Shown here: positions 53,319 to 61,589 of the stretch, piece by piece
Layout: each line of letters starts with the position of its first letter
Numbering within the stretch: the stretch's first letter is position 1
Assembly (NCBI GenBank): GCA_002427745.1
Contig: DIYF01000127.1
Location: 62,001-126,000 of the forward strand
Source of the DNA: Roseivirga sp. UBA6061
Lineage (GTDB): Bacteria > Bacteroidota > Bacteroidia > Cytophagales > Cyclobacteriaceae
Length of the DNA stretch: 64,000 bases
Reading direction: 5' to 3'
Program-made: the position numbers and the translations under genes
The notes under the pieces: generated by a model
Told to the model about the DNA's origin: nothing
Databases searched by the model: none
The model's input: only the letters and a program-made list of their open reading frames with translations

Positions 53319-55727
53319 TTATTCCTCTTTCAGTACATCTACCGGGTTTGACCTGGCGGCTTTTCGGGTTTGCAGACTGGTGACCGAGAGGGCAAAGCCT
53401 ATCAGCAGGACGGCTGTAATAAGATACTCCAGCGGGCCCTGTTCCGTGTGATAGGCAAAGGAGTCCAGCCATTTATTGATGCCCAGTACAGAAAGAGGCA
53501 CGGCAATCAATACTGCTGCGAGGGTCAGCTTACCGAAGTAGACATTGATCAGTTTCATAATAGACCCTTCACTGGCCCCATATACCTTTCTGATGCCCAT
53601 TTCCTTTTTTCTCTGTTCGTTGGTATAGCGCACGAGTCCCACTAAGCCGAGACAGGCCACAATGATGGACACAATGGTGTAGGTAGAGATCATCTTGGTC
53701 AATCGGGTTTCTTTCTCAACCAGTCCCATAAAGGAATCTTCCAGGAAGCTCGGTTCAAAGGGAACACCCGCTGCTACATCGTCCCATTTGGCCTTAACAC
53801 GCTTTAATGCTTCATCAGGGTTGGCAGAGGATATTTTGACCATGAGGTTCTTTCTGAAATAACCTCCCCGGTTTTTGTAAAGAATAAGCGGAGGAATTTC
53901 CTTCATAAAGGACTGAAAATGAAAGTCTTTCACCACCCCGACAATTTTAGGAGTATAGCCGAAGACCTGATAGGTAAAAGTTTTACCGGCTACTTCATCG
54001 AGTCCCAGCTTTCTTTTGGCTGCTTCATTGATGATTACTGAGGCCGAATCTCCCGGGATCTCATCAGAGAAATTGCGACCTTCTACTATCTGTAAGCCGA
54101 GAGTCGGGATAATTCCCGGATCGATATAATTGGACTGTCCTCTGACAGACAGGGTATCTCCCTCGTGCTCAATACTGAAACCTCCGGCATTGTAATCTCC
54201 AATAAAATCGTAGAGCATATAACCGGTGCCGGCAACATTGCTTTCACTCTCCAGCGATTGCCTGAATACCTCAAACATGGCCGGAGAAAGGTTGGAAGGT
54301 CTGGTCAGATTGATGATTGAGACACGCTCATAACCTACATCTTTTTGCTGTATGTAATTTACCTGCTTGATAAACATCAGACTGGCGGTAATCAGTACAC
54401 TGGTAAGTACAAATTGAAAAATGATCAGCAGGTTGCGTCCTCCCAAAAACGAACCCTTTTGCATTTTGAGCCTTCCTCTCAGGATTTGTGAAGAACTGAA
54501 GAAGGCAGATTTTGAAGCGACATAGAAGCCTGAAACTAACCCTAAAATGAGACCGGTCAGCAGAATAATTCCTATAAGCTCGGGTGAAGAAAGAATACTC
54601 AGCTCGGCTTCATAGAGATGGGCCTGAACAACAGACTGTAATAAGAGTTCTGCTGTGCCAATGGCCAGGACAGTACACAGAACGCTCAACAGACATGACT
54701 CCGCCAGCAGTCTGGTGGCTATGGCTCCATGTGAAGATCCCAGAGTTTTTCTGATGCCAATTTCTTTCGCCCTGGAAAGAGACTTTGAGGTATAGAGGAT
54801 GGAGAAGTTAATACAGGCAATCGCAATGATAACCAGCCCTACAGCCATCAAAATACGGGTAAAGAGCAAATTTCCGGTAGTGCCCGCCTCGAAGAGATTT
54901 TCTGCATTAAAGTGAATGTCATGAAAGGGCTGTACCGGAAAGAAGAGGCCTCTTGGCTCACCATTGGCATTCACATACACCTTGTCTGCTTCCGCCTGCA
55001 CCTTGTCATTGAGAAAATCAGTGTCGTATGAACCATTGGTTTTAAAATATACATGCACCGGAAATCCTCTGCCCGGTGAGCTCATACTCTCCCAATGGCC
55101 AAAGGTGTTTCCCGAAATAAGCATGTCAAACTGTAGATGAGAGTTTGAAGGGATTTGAGCTAAAACACCGGTGATTTTGTAGGTCGTTCTGGACTTGTCT
55201 GAATTCTCAACGTCCAGTGTTTCACCTACTACATCGGTACGGTTAAAAAAGCGCGATGCATATTTCTGACTGATCACAATGGAATTGGGTTCAGTGAGCG
55301 CAGTTTCTGTATCTCCCTGTGAGAGCGGGTAATTCAGGATGTTGAAGAAGTTGGGGTCGGTATAAAAGCCCTGCCTCTCGGGTATTTCGAATTTCTTTTC
55401 TCCAATAACAATCACCTGGCTGGCCTGGATGGTCTGAAACTTGGTGGCATCCTCAACCTCCGGGATGTTTTCTTTCATAATTACCGGAAGGTGACCATTG
55501 GTAATGGCCCATTTGACTTCCTGGTCACCCCGTTTGAAATAGGTAGTGGATCGGTAAATTTTGTCACCATCAGTCATAAAACGGTCATAAGTGACCTCAT
55601 GCTGATAGATGGTGCTGATGATGGCGAAGCTTGAAATTCCTACAATGAGCAGCAGGAAATAGAGAGCTGTGCTGTACTTGTCGCGCGACAGATTTCTGAA
55701 GGCTAAAATGATAAATGACTTGAACAT
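53319..55727 (-). CDS. FtsX/MacB-type ABC transporter permease
   Basis: 802 residues. N-terminal helix (about 17-40), periplasmic MacB-core domain (about 45-280), three transmembrane segments (about 285-420), a second core domain (about 430-680) and C-terminal helices ending KAARSNPVDVLKEE. Repeat signatures include LSRAKEIGIRKTLGSSH and RKKEMGIRKVYGASEG. No ATPase gene nearby. Lacks the PadR-linked prefix seen in the permease at 19.5 kb. Function unknown. Confidence 0.9.
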   Translation of the reverse strand: MFKSFIILAFRNLSRDKYSTALYFLLLIVGISSFAIISTIYQHEVTYDRFMTDGDKIYRSTTYFKRGDQEVKWAITNGHLPVIMKENIPEVEDATKFQTIQASQVIVIGEKKFEIPERQGFYTDPNFFNILNYPLSQGDTETALTEPNSIVISQKYASRFFNRTDVVGETLDVENSDKSRTTYKITGVLAQIPSNSHLQFDMLISGNTFGHWESMSSPGRGFPVHVYFKTNGSYDTDFLNDKVQAEADKVYVNANGEPRGLFFPVQPFHDIHFNAENLFEAGTTGNLLFTRILMAVGLVIIAIACINFSILYTSKSLSRAKEIGIRKTLGSSHGAIATRLLAESCLLSVLCTVLAIGTAELLLQSVVQAHLYEAELSILSSPELIGIILLTGLILGLVSGFYVASKSAFFSSSQILRGRLKMQKGSFLGGRNLLIIFQFVLTSVLITASLMFIKQVNYIQQKDVGYERVSIINLTRPSNLSPAMFEVFRQSLESESNVAGTGYMLYDFIGDYNAGGFSIEHEGDTLSVRGQSNYIDPGIIPTLGLQIVEGRNFSDEIPGDSASVIINEAAKRKLGLDEVAGKTFTYQVFGYTPKIVGVVKDFHFQSFMKEIPPLILYKNRGGYFRKNLMVKISSANPDEALKRVKAKWDDVAAGVPFEPSFLEDSFMGLVEKETRLTKMISTYTIVSIIVACLGLVGLVRYTNEQRKKEMGIRKVYGASEGSIMKLINVYFGKLTLAAVLIAVPLSVLGINKWLDSFAYHTEQGPLEYLITAVLLIGFALSVTSLQTRKAARSNPVDVLKEE

Positions 55728-55963
55728 GAATTTGAGTTTTGACTGGTACCAACATCCTACTGTGCAGTCATAAACCCTAGTTAAAACTTGTTAACAGCCC
55801 CTTTTCGCAAGTTTCACATACCAGTCAGGAGTGTCATTATGCGGAGGATCATCCAGGTAAAATGGCAACACAGTCCAGTCAAAGACTCTCGATCAGCCCC
55901 TGTGGTTGGAAAGTATCTTTCTGATAATCAGTAGTATTGTGAAGAGATAAAGAATTAACAGAC

Positions 55964-56725
55964 TTAGTGATATAAGTCATTCGTATCTGCCCGGGCTATC
56001 TCAATCATGGCATCACCAATTTTTTGGGTAATGGCTTCAAAAAAGCGTTTTCCCTTATGAGCGGTTGCCGCTTCGGGGTTTCCCACACCCGTATCTTCCG
56101 ATATTTCGGACCAGGGTCTCTCAGTCCAGAGCCAGCCTTCGGAAAAAGCCCTGATCTTGTTCTTTTTCTCTTGTCCCTTACCCCAGTGCTCTTTGGGCAG
56201 TACAAGCTCTGGTCTCAAATGCAAAAGCAGACTGGTTTCCATTTCATCCGCATGGTCGCCATCATGGGTAAAAAAAGCACTTTTGTCCATAGCCCTGAAC
56301 CAGTTGCTGGTACAGAGAAACATATCAGGAAACTGAAGCCCCAGCTCGCGCAGCATCTGCTTAAAATCGTTACCTCCATGGCTGTTGAGAATCATCAGCT
56401 TATGAATTCCCTGTCGGTTCAGCACTTCTATGACATCCCGCAGAATGGCCATTTGTGTACCGGGGTTCAGGTTCATGTCCAGCAGAATATCAGACTGACC
56501 TGTATTGACACCGAAAGGAATGGTGGGTAGTACAATCACTTTGGCCCCTGCCTCCCAGGCGATGCGTGCTGATTCTGCGGCTATGTGATCTGCTTCGATC
56601 ACATCCGTGGCATAGGGGAGGTGATAGTTGTGTGCTTCGGTAGCACCCCAGGGTAGAATTGCGAGGTCGAAAGAAGCATCTTTTAAAGCATGCCAGTTAG
56701 TTTCTGCCAGGATGTAGGGTCTCAT
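55964..56725 (-). CDS. Creatininase-family amidohydrolase
   Basis: 253 residues from ATG at 56725 (MRPYILAETNW; a longer frame from 56797 overlaps the neighbouring gene). Binuclear metal-site blocks are intact: LPWGATEAHNYHLPYATD (Glu, His, Asp), ILNSHGGND (His) and DHADEMETS (Glu). The family includes creatinine amidohydrolase and formamide hydrolases of riboflavin/F420 or mycofactocin pathways; substrate is open. Part of a run of minus-strand genes. Confidence 0.88.
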   Translation of the reverse strand: MRPYILAETNWHALKDASFDLAILPWGATEAHNYHLPYATDVIEADHIAAESARIAWEAGAKVIVLPTIPFGVNTGQSDILLDMNLNPGTQMAILRDVIEVLNRQGIHKLMILNSHGGNDFKQMLRELGLQFPDMFLCTSNWFRAMDKSAFFTHDGDHADEMETSLLLHLRPELVLPKEHWGKGQEKKNKIRAFSEGWLWTERPWSEISEDTGVGNPEAATAHKGKRFFEAITQKIGDAMIEIARADTNDLYH

Positions 56726-56793
56726 AGATGATTGAGTTGATAAGACAAGATAGGCATAAAGCGAAGTGGTGAAAAGGAGTTGAGCACTACATA

Positions 56794-57345
56794 TCAACGC
56801 CCGGTATTGATCTCATGCATAATAGTATTGGCAAAGTCCCGGGAAGTGTAGAGCGTATGTTCCTGACCACTGAAGATTTTATATGGGATCTGCATTCGAT
56901 CAAGCCAGCCTTGTTCCGGTACGAAAGGGTCATTGGCTCCATAAAAGAGCTTCAGATAACCTCGGGGCTTTTGGTGCTCATGCCGCAGTCGGGTAGAGGA
57001 CACTGCATAGAGTGACTGAAGGTTACCGGTTGTGAGGCCAAACTTCCAGGCAATCAGGCCCCCGATACTGAAAGCCAGTATATGCACAGGTTCTCTTTCC
57101 AGTGCTGTGAGTTGTGCAACAGCTCTGTCGATGCCCCCCTGTACAAACTGGCGATGGAGTACCTCTTCGGTATAGTCGGAGGTATTTACACCTCCCAGTT
57201 CACAGCAGTCATAGTATTGTATGTGGAATTTTTGACTAAGCGGTTCTGTATAGTATTTCAGCCAGTCAGATCGCTCTATTCCCCATAGGTCGGAGAGGAT
57301 TAATAGTCTTGGGTATTGAGATGTAAGATTTGTTGATCCTGACAT
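56794..57345 (-). CDS. Alpha/beta hydrolase
   Basis: 183 residues from ATG at 57345; the longer frame begins with TTG. PRLLILSDLWGI, nucleophile elbow LAFSIGGLIAWKF, acid in YGANDPFVPE and histidine in SGQEHTLYTS form a complete triad. Ends 68 nt ahead of the creatininase start and begins 8 nt after the previous gene's stop. Substrate unknown. Confidence 0.8.
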   Translation of the reverse strand: MSGSTNLTSQYPRLLILSDLWGIERSDWLKYYTEPLSQKFHIQYYDCCELGGVNTSDYTEEVLHRQFVQGGIDRAVAQLTALEREPVHILAFSIGGLIAWKFGLTTGNLQSLYAVSSTRLRHEHQKPRGYLKLFYGANDPFVPEQGWLDRMQIPYKIFSGQEHTLYTSRDFANTIMHEINTGR

Positions 57346-57353
57346 AGTATTGA

Positions 57354-57842
57354 TCAACAAACAGCTCTTTCCAAATCTCCGTCATGGCGGAAAATCACTG
57401 ATTCAACCAGAAGATCAGCGTCTGGTTCATTGCCATTGGAGCCATTGACGATGGTTTTACCTTTTACGGTCATTCTCAGGTCATGGCCAATGGCTTCAAG
57501 AATCTCTACCTCCAGCGCCTCTATACTGTCGTGACTGAAGTAATAGAAATTAGACAGGTGCTCATCTCTCTCATAGTCATAGCCTTCGGCCTGCTTCAGC
57601 CTGCTACCGGGACCAGGTTCAGTGTTATGATGAGGCATTAGTACAGTAGCTTCAAAATTGGGTAGAGGGTCTATTACCTCTTCCAGCTCTTTTACTCTTT
57701 TGACAGCCCGGTCTGTTTCAAAAGCTATCACAAACTCCCGAATACCGTCATCCGATTGATAAAGGTTATACCGTGGATTTGTGATACTGAACTCTTCTGT
57801 TCCAAGGTCATGGTGATTCAGGTGTAATAGGTTCGTGTCCAT
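57354..57842 (-). CDS. Hypothetical soluble protein
   Basis: 162 residues, no signal or membrane segment and no family that I recognise. Contains acidic and His-rich segments (LMPHHNTEPGPGSRLKQAEG, YDYERDEHLSNFYYFSHDS). Lies in a tightly packed run, 8 nt before the hydrolase start and 20 nt after the thioredoxin-like gene. Confidence 0.6.
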   Translation of the reverse strand: MDTNLLHLNHHDLGTEEFSITNPRYNLYQSDDGIREFVIAFETDRAVKRVKELEEVIDPLPNFEATVLMPHHNTEPGPGSRLKQAEGYDYERDEHLSNFYYFSHDSIEALEVEILEAIGHDLRMTVKGKTIVNGSNGNEPDADLLVESVIFRHDGDLERAVC

Positions 57843-57862
57843 TTTCAGTTCTCGTTAGGGTG

Positions 57863-58594
57863 TCAGAGCAGTTCTCGAATGTGTTTTTCAAAAGAAGCAC
57901 CGTCACCAATCTCCATTTTACCCTCTTTTTCTACATAAGGAATACCGCCCTCTACTCTTTGAAGCAGGCCATCCGCATCTATAAAGAGCGTAGTAGGGAA
58001 ACCGCTGATGCCTAGGTCATCAATAAATCCTTGCGCACCCACCACCTTCAGGAAATTGAACTCTCGTTTTTGCTCGAATTCTTTTACGGCTTTTTGATCA
58101 TCAAAGGTGATAGAAACAAAGTTGACTTCTTTTCCGAATTGCTCTTTGAATCTGTTGAGCACAGGCATCTCCTGTATACAGGGAGCACAGCCGATAAACC
58201 AGAAGTTGACCACTGTAGGTTTGCCTTCAAAGTCTGAGAGCTTCAGTTCCTTACCATCAACCATTGTAAGGACGGGATCAGGTAATTTCTTGCCAATAGT
58301 GCTATATACCTTGTTCGGTTTGGAAGGTTTATCACTCATGTTGACCACCAGGTCATAGGTCTTAATGATTGAGTCATTTCGGGTGATTTCTTCATAAAGC
58401 ACCATCTCTACACGGGCGCCCTTAAAAGCTTCAGGAATCTGATCAGCCACTTCCTGTTTTCGGATCAGAAATGTCTCGTGATCAATGACTTCTCTTGTTT
58501 TTACATCCCTGTAAAAAGTCATTTCGGTGTTTTCACCGGTACAACTGCATAAGAGCAGAAAGACCATCATGGACAAATGAAGCCCGACTTTCAT
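57863..58594 (-). CDS. TlpA-like thioredoxin-fold lipoprotein
   Basis: 243 residues from ATG at 58594, which gives a compact lipoprotein signal (MKVGLHLSMMVFLLLCSC); ATG at 58624 is possible but overlaps the upstream gene. The C-terminal TlpA/ResA redoxin domain has the active site GCAPC in VNFWFIGCAPCIQEM, FPTTLFIDADG (cis-proline) and a TlpA-type GKPTV start. About 100 N-terminal residues are of unknown fold. Probably a thiol-disulfide reductase in the periplasm or on the surface. Confidence 0.87.
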   Translation of the reverse strand: MKVGLHLSMMVFLLLCSCTGENTEMTFYRDVKTREVIDHETFLIRKQEVADQIPEAFKGARVEMVLYEEITRNDSIIKTYDLVVNMSDKPSKPNKVYSTIGKKLPDPVLTMVDGKELKLSDFEGKPTVVNFWFIGCAPCIQEMPVLNRFKEQFGKEVNFVSITFDDQKAVKEFEQKREFNFLKVVGAQGFIDDLGISGFPTTLFIDADGLLQRVEGGIPYVEKEGKMEIGDGASFEKHIRELL

Positions 58595-58610
58595 CAGGAA
58601 ATACCAGGAC

Positions 58611-59234
58611 CTATTTAAGCTCATACTGATTAAACCATTTTTCTTTTAGTCTATCCAGTGGCCGGATCCGAAAACCGGCCGGAAGTTGATCCATGTCTTC
58701 AAGGGCTTCTTTAGCCAGGAGTCTGACCTTCCAGTGTTTATCCTTAAGTCTTTCTCTGAGATAAGTAACGACATGACGATAGCGATTGACATTTCTTTCG
58801 GTGACCCAGTCTCCTATGAACCAGACAGCCATTTGTCTGAAAAAGCGATGTTCGCTGTTAAAGTAAGGAGTAAGTAATTTGACAAAACTATCTGTCATGT
58901 GGTCGTCAGGGGATTCTATGTTACCGATGTCATCTAAAGCACTGATAATTTCATCGGGCGCAGCAGAGGTTAATACCATTTTGAAGGCTCGCTGATACTC
59001 TTCCACAAAGAAATCACACCAACGGCCGGGGTTCTTGGCAAGAGCTTCGTAAACCACTCCGATTCCTGATTCAGAACTTAGTTCAAAGGTACTTCTCAGC
59101 TCATCGATAAAGTGATTGGTTTCTGAAGATTCGGCATAATCAACAATCTTTCGAATTATGGCGTGACGTTCATCATCACTCCCGAACCCGAAGAAATTAA
59201 TGGCATCTTCCTTAACTTCCCTGATGTGATTCAT
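58611..59234 (-). CDS. HEAT-repeat protein
   Basis: 207 residues, mostly helical. Repeats such as LIRPYF-like LLTPYFNSEHRFFRQMAVWFIGDW and LRERLKDKHWKVRLLAKEALED have the HEAT pattern. No catalytic motif. Its start overlaps the end of the GrpB-like gene by 23 nt, so the two are translationally coupled. Confidence 0.75.
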   Translation of the reverse strand: MNHIREVKEDAINFFGFGSDDERHAIIRKIVDYAESSETNHFIDELRSTFELSSESGIGVVYEALAKNPGRWCDFFVEEYQRAFKMVLTSAAPDEIISALDDIGNIESPDDHMTDSFVKLLTPYFNSEHRFFRQMAVWFIGDWVTERNVNRYRHVVTYLRERLKDKHWKVRLLAKEALEDMDQLPAGFRIRPLDRLKEKWFNQYELK

Positions 59235-59778
59235 TTGTTTTTGTATTAGGGGTACTCTGCCTTTCAGCTTCGATCACTGAATCTATAAAATCATTGGCAT
59301 GAAGTTCCTTTAGTACTGCATATCTTTTTCTGTCCTGATTTGCTCTGGCAGCCAGTGCGTACTTCATAGATTCGTAAGTTTCGCGGGCTTCAGCACTTCT
59401 TCTCAGATGATCACGAAACAGCAAATGTCTGTTTAGCGGGGCACTGCCTCTGACACAAACATAGAGATGATGCGGTATACGGTCCAGCACAGGGTGGTTT
59501 ACCGAATTACTTCTTTTAAAAGCCTCACGCAGGGGAATGCCCTGATCTCCATTGTGGTAATAGTTAATACCCGACAATGCTGTCTTAATTTGCTCAAATT
59601 CAGCTTCACGGTCATAGATGATATCGATGTCAATAATAGCCTTGGCAGCCAGCCCCGGTACGGAAGTACTGCCTACATGCTCGATGTTATAGTCAAGATG
59701 GCTGAGTGCCCAATCCAGTTCAGACCTTATGCTTTCGAAGTCTTTGGGCCAGTGAGTGTTGTAGGGCTTAATTAGCAT
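59212..59778 (-). CDS. GrpB/UPF0157 family protein
   Basis: 188 residues. Family blocks IEHVGSTSVPGLAAKAIIDIDI, DQGIPLREAFKR, HHLYVCVRGSAPLNRHLLFRDHLR and DFIDSVIEAE are the hallmarks of the GrpB/UPF0157 nucleotidyltransferase-like fold. Some proteins annotated so have no known activity. Name GrpB should not be confused with GrpE. Confidence 0.88.
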   Translation of the reverse strand: MLIKPYNTHWPKDFESIRSELDWALSHLDYNIEHVGSTSVPGLAAKAIIDIDIIYDREAEFEQIKTALSGINYYHNGDQGIPLREAFKRSNSVNHPVLDRIPHHLYVCVRGSAPLNRHLLFRDHLRRSAEARETYESMKYALAARANQDRKRYAVLKELHANDFIDSVIEAERQSTPNTKTNESHQGS

Positions 59779-59828
59779 ATCAAAAAAACCAGATGATTTA
59801 ATCAGCGGATCGAAGAGTCATCAAGGCA

Positions 59829-60476
59829 TCAGATGGATAAGAACTCCTTTATTCCCGTACTTGGATAAAACCAACCTGCCAGCGTGATTCGGGAATGATC
59901 GCCTGTCACTCTTGTAACCTTATGTTCCAGGTTTTTATCAATCCTGAAAATATGGGCTGACCCCCATGCTTTATAGTTTACCTCCCTGAATATCTTTTGA
60001 CTCCTCTTATCTCTGATAACAAAATGTCCTCCTTCGTAGGGCGATCTGCTCAAATTGAGGCTAAACCCAATGAGCCTCTCCTTTACATTAGAATCGTCAT
60101 GCCAGGTAAGGAAACCTTTTCTCGATTCGTGAAGACGATAAATACGGCCGCTGAATGATTGAATCTCCGGCTTGCCTGTAATATGTCTGATGGCATTGAT
60201 AAATGTGTCTCTGTTAAGCATCAGGGAAAGCGCAGAAGTAAGAAAGCTGGACTTGTCCGACATGGTCTCTTCCTTGCCAAAACTTGTTCCATCGGGAGTG
60301 TAATGCGTGGTTTCGTCAAAACTGCCCAGGTTGAGTTGCTTATCAGTTAGTTTGGCCAGGTCTGCCGTCAGCAGATGATTTAATACAACACAATGTTGCC
60401 GGTCAAATTCATCCCGTAAGGTATCTAGTACTTTTTCAGAATGAATCAGGGTCTTATCTCTTTGAATTTCTATCAA
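59829..60476 (-). CDS. 2OG-Fe(II) oxygenase
   Basis: 215 residues with the jelly-roll oxygenase motif: LTWHDDSN (first His and Asp ligands), IDKNLEHKV (second His) and HSRITLAGWF (2-oxoglutarate-binding Arg). Start appears to be TTG at 60476: the upstream frame hits a stop without an ATG and the next ATG lies deep in the protein. Resembles prolyl-hydroxylase-like (PKHD/P4H) enzymes. Substrate unknown. Confidence 0.82.
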   Translation of the reverse strand: MIEIQRDKTLIHSEKVLDTLRDEFDRQHCVVLNHLLTADLAKLTDKQLNLGSFDETTHYTPDGTSFGKEETMSDKSSFLTSALSLMLNRDTFINAIRHITGKPEIQSFSGRIYRLHESRKGFLTWHDDSNVKERLIGFSLNLSRSPYEGGHFVIRDKRSQKIFREVNYKAWGSAHIFRIDKNLEHKVTRVTGDHSRITLAGWFYPSTGIKEFLSI

Positions 60477-60762
60477 ATCGGAGGGCTTTCCTAAACTTAC
60501 TAATTAGCCCGATAGAAGCGATCATCTTTTATCTGTTTTAGCGATCACGGGCGGGATAAGTCCCACGGCTCTGGTGTACTTCCATTTTTCAGAATGTTGT
60601 GCTTCACCAGCCGGAATCTGTTTTATTGATAACCGCGCCTTTCACAGTAATTGATTCCTGTGTGATAAACCCCTTTGTACATAGATACACACTGTTAATT
60701 TTGGTGTGTTCTGACCGATCGCAGGAAACACGAAATGCCATTAGTCAGCTTCCATAACTGAA
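60477..60762. other. Intergenic region
   Basis: 286 nt with no supported gene, RNA or repeat. It separates the 2OG oxygenase from the NUDIX regulator, both on the minus strand. Confidence 0.5.
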
Positions 60763-61506
60763 TCAAGGTTTGGCCGAATCTCCTTTTTTATTTGTGCTCT
60801 CTTTCAAACGATATAAATAAGGGTTACGTCCGGGAGCTTCTTTTTTTAACTGTGGCAGCCGCTCAAAATCCCCACTGGCCAGCATCTTCTTCTGAAATCT
60901 GCTGCGGTCAAGCTTTTCCTCGAGAATGGCCTGATGTAATTGATGGAGCTGCGGCATGGTGAAATCACCCGGCAGCAGGTTGTAAGTGATCTGTTCCTGT
61001 TTAATGTCCTCTTTGAGTCGGTTTCTGGCGGCCATGGCGATGGATTCATGGTCCAGCCACATATCGGGCAATGCATCAAAGCTAAACCACTCCACGGCCT
61101 CGTCAAACTCACCCGGCACGGGATGGGTGTTGTCTATGTCTACCAGAGAATAAAAGGCCAGAGTAACAAAGCGATCGTTGATCCAGTAATCATCCTGCCA
61201 GGGGAGGCCTTGTTCTTTAAAGGCCTGCCTGAACTCATCATCAAACCTCCGGTCTTTATCGCCAAATACTGCGAGGAACTTCAGGTGGGGAGCTTCGAGG
61301 CCGGTGCGAAACTTCAGGGTGTTGGCTGCGGCTGTATCTACTGACTCACCAAGACCTATAAAGCCGCCAGGCAACATCCATTTATTGGCAATTTTTAGCA
61401 GAAGACACTTGAGCTGAGTCTCCCGGTAGCCTATGATTACCAGGTCGGTAGACAGGTTGGGTAAGAAGTAATCACTGCCGTGTTCTAGGATGTCCTGTAT
61501 GTTCAT
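60763..61506 (-). CDS. NUDIX-domain transcriptional regulator (NrtR/AraR-like)
   Basis: 247 residues from ATG at 61506. N-terminal NUDIX-like domain (about 20-145) has LPGGFIGLGESVDTAAANTL but departs from the strict Nudix box GX5EX7REUXEEXGU, with THKFRTGLE-like residues in place of REUXEE; catalytic function is probably lost. The C-terminal winged helix (about 165-240: LTYNLL-like ITYNLLPGDFTMPQLHQLHQAIL, FQKKMLASGDF) is typical of the NrtR and Bacteroidota AraR families. It faces the GH3 gene across two strong palindromes, so it probably binds them, regulating itself and GH3. Confidence 0.88.
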   Translation of the reverse strand: MNIQDILEHGSDYFLPNLSTDLVIIGYRETQLKCLLLKIANKWMLPGGFIGLGESVDTAAANTLKFRTGLEAPHLKFLAVFGDKDRRFDDEFRQAFKEQGLPWQDDYWINDRFVTLAFYSLVDIDNTHPVPGEFDEAVEWFSFDALPDMWLDHESIAMAARNRLKEDIKQEQITYNLLPGDFTMPQLHQLHQAILEEKLDRSRFQKKMLASGDFERLPQLKKEAPGRNPYLYRLKESTNKKGDSAKP

Positions 61507-61510
61507 GAGG

Positions 61511-61518
61511 CAAAAATA
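61511..61518 (-). promoter_or_regulatory. Candidate -7 element of the NUDIX regulator, leaderless start
   Basis: TATTTTTG on the minus strand, exact TAnnTTTG, ending 4 nt before the ATG at 61506. It abuts the first palindromic operator, so operator binding could block it. Confidence 0.45.
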
Positions 61519-61522
61519 ATGT

Positions 61523-61578
61523 TTGTGGCGTTTTGTCACATAATAAAAATGAATTATAATTGTGGCGTTTTGTCACAA
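61523..61578. promoter_or_regulatory. Twin operator for the NUDIX-type regulator
   Basis: Two copies of TTGTGGCGTTTTGTCACA, at 61523-61540 and 61560-61577 (37 nt apart, extended to TTGTGGC-GTTTT-GTCACAA in copy 2). Each is an imperfect palindrome, TTGTG(G/A)C / GTCACAA around a 5-bp spacer. They lie between the regulator and GH3 starts; copy 2 overlaps a TATAATTG (61555-61562), a near match to the -7 box for the GH3 gene. Confidence 0.78.
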
Positions 61579-61589
61579 TTGATAATGCT

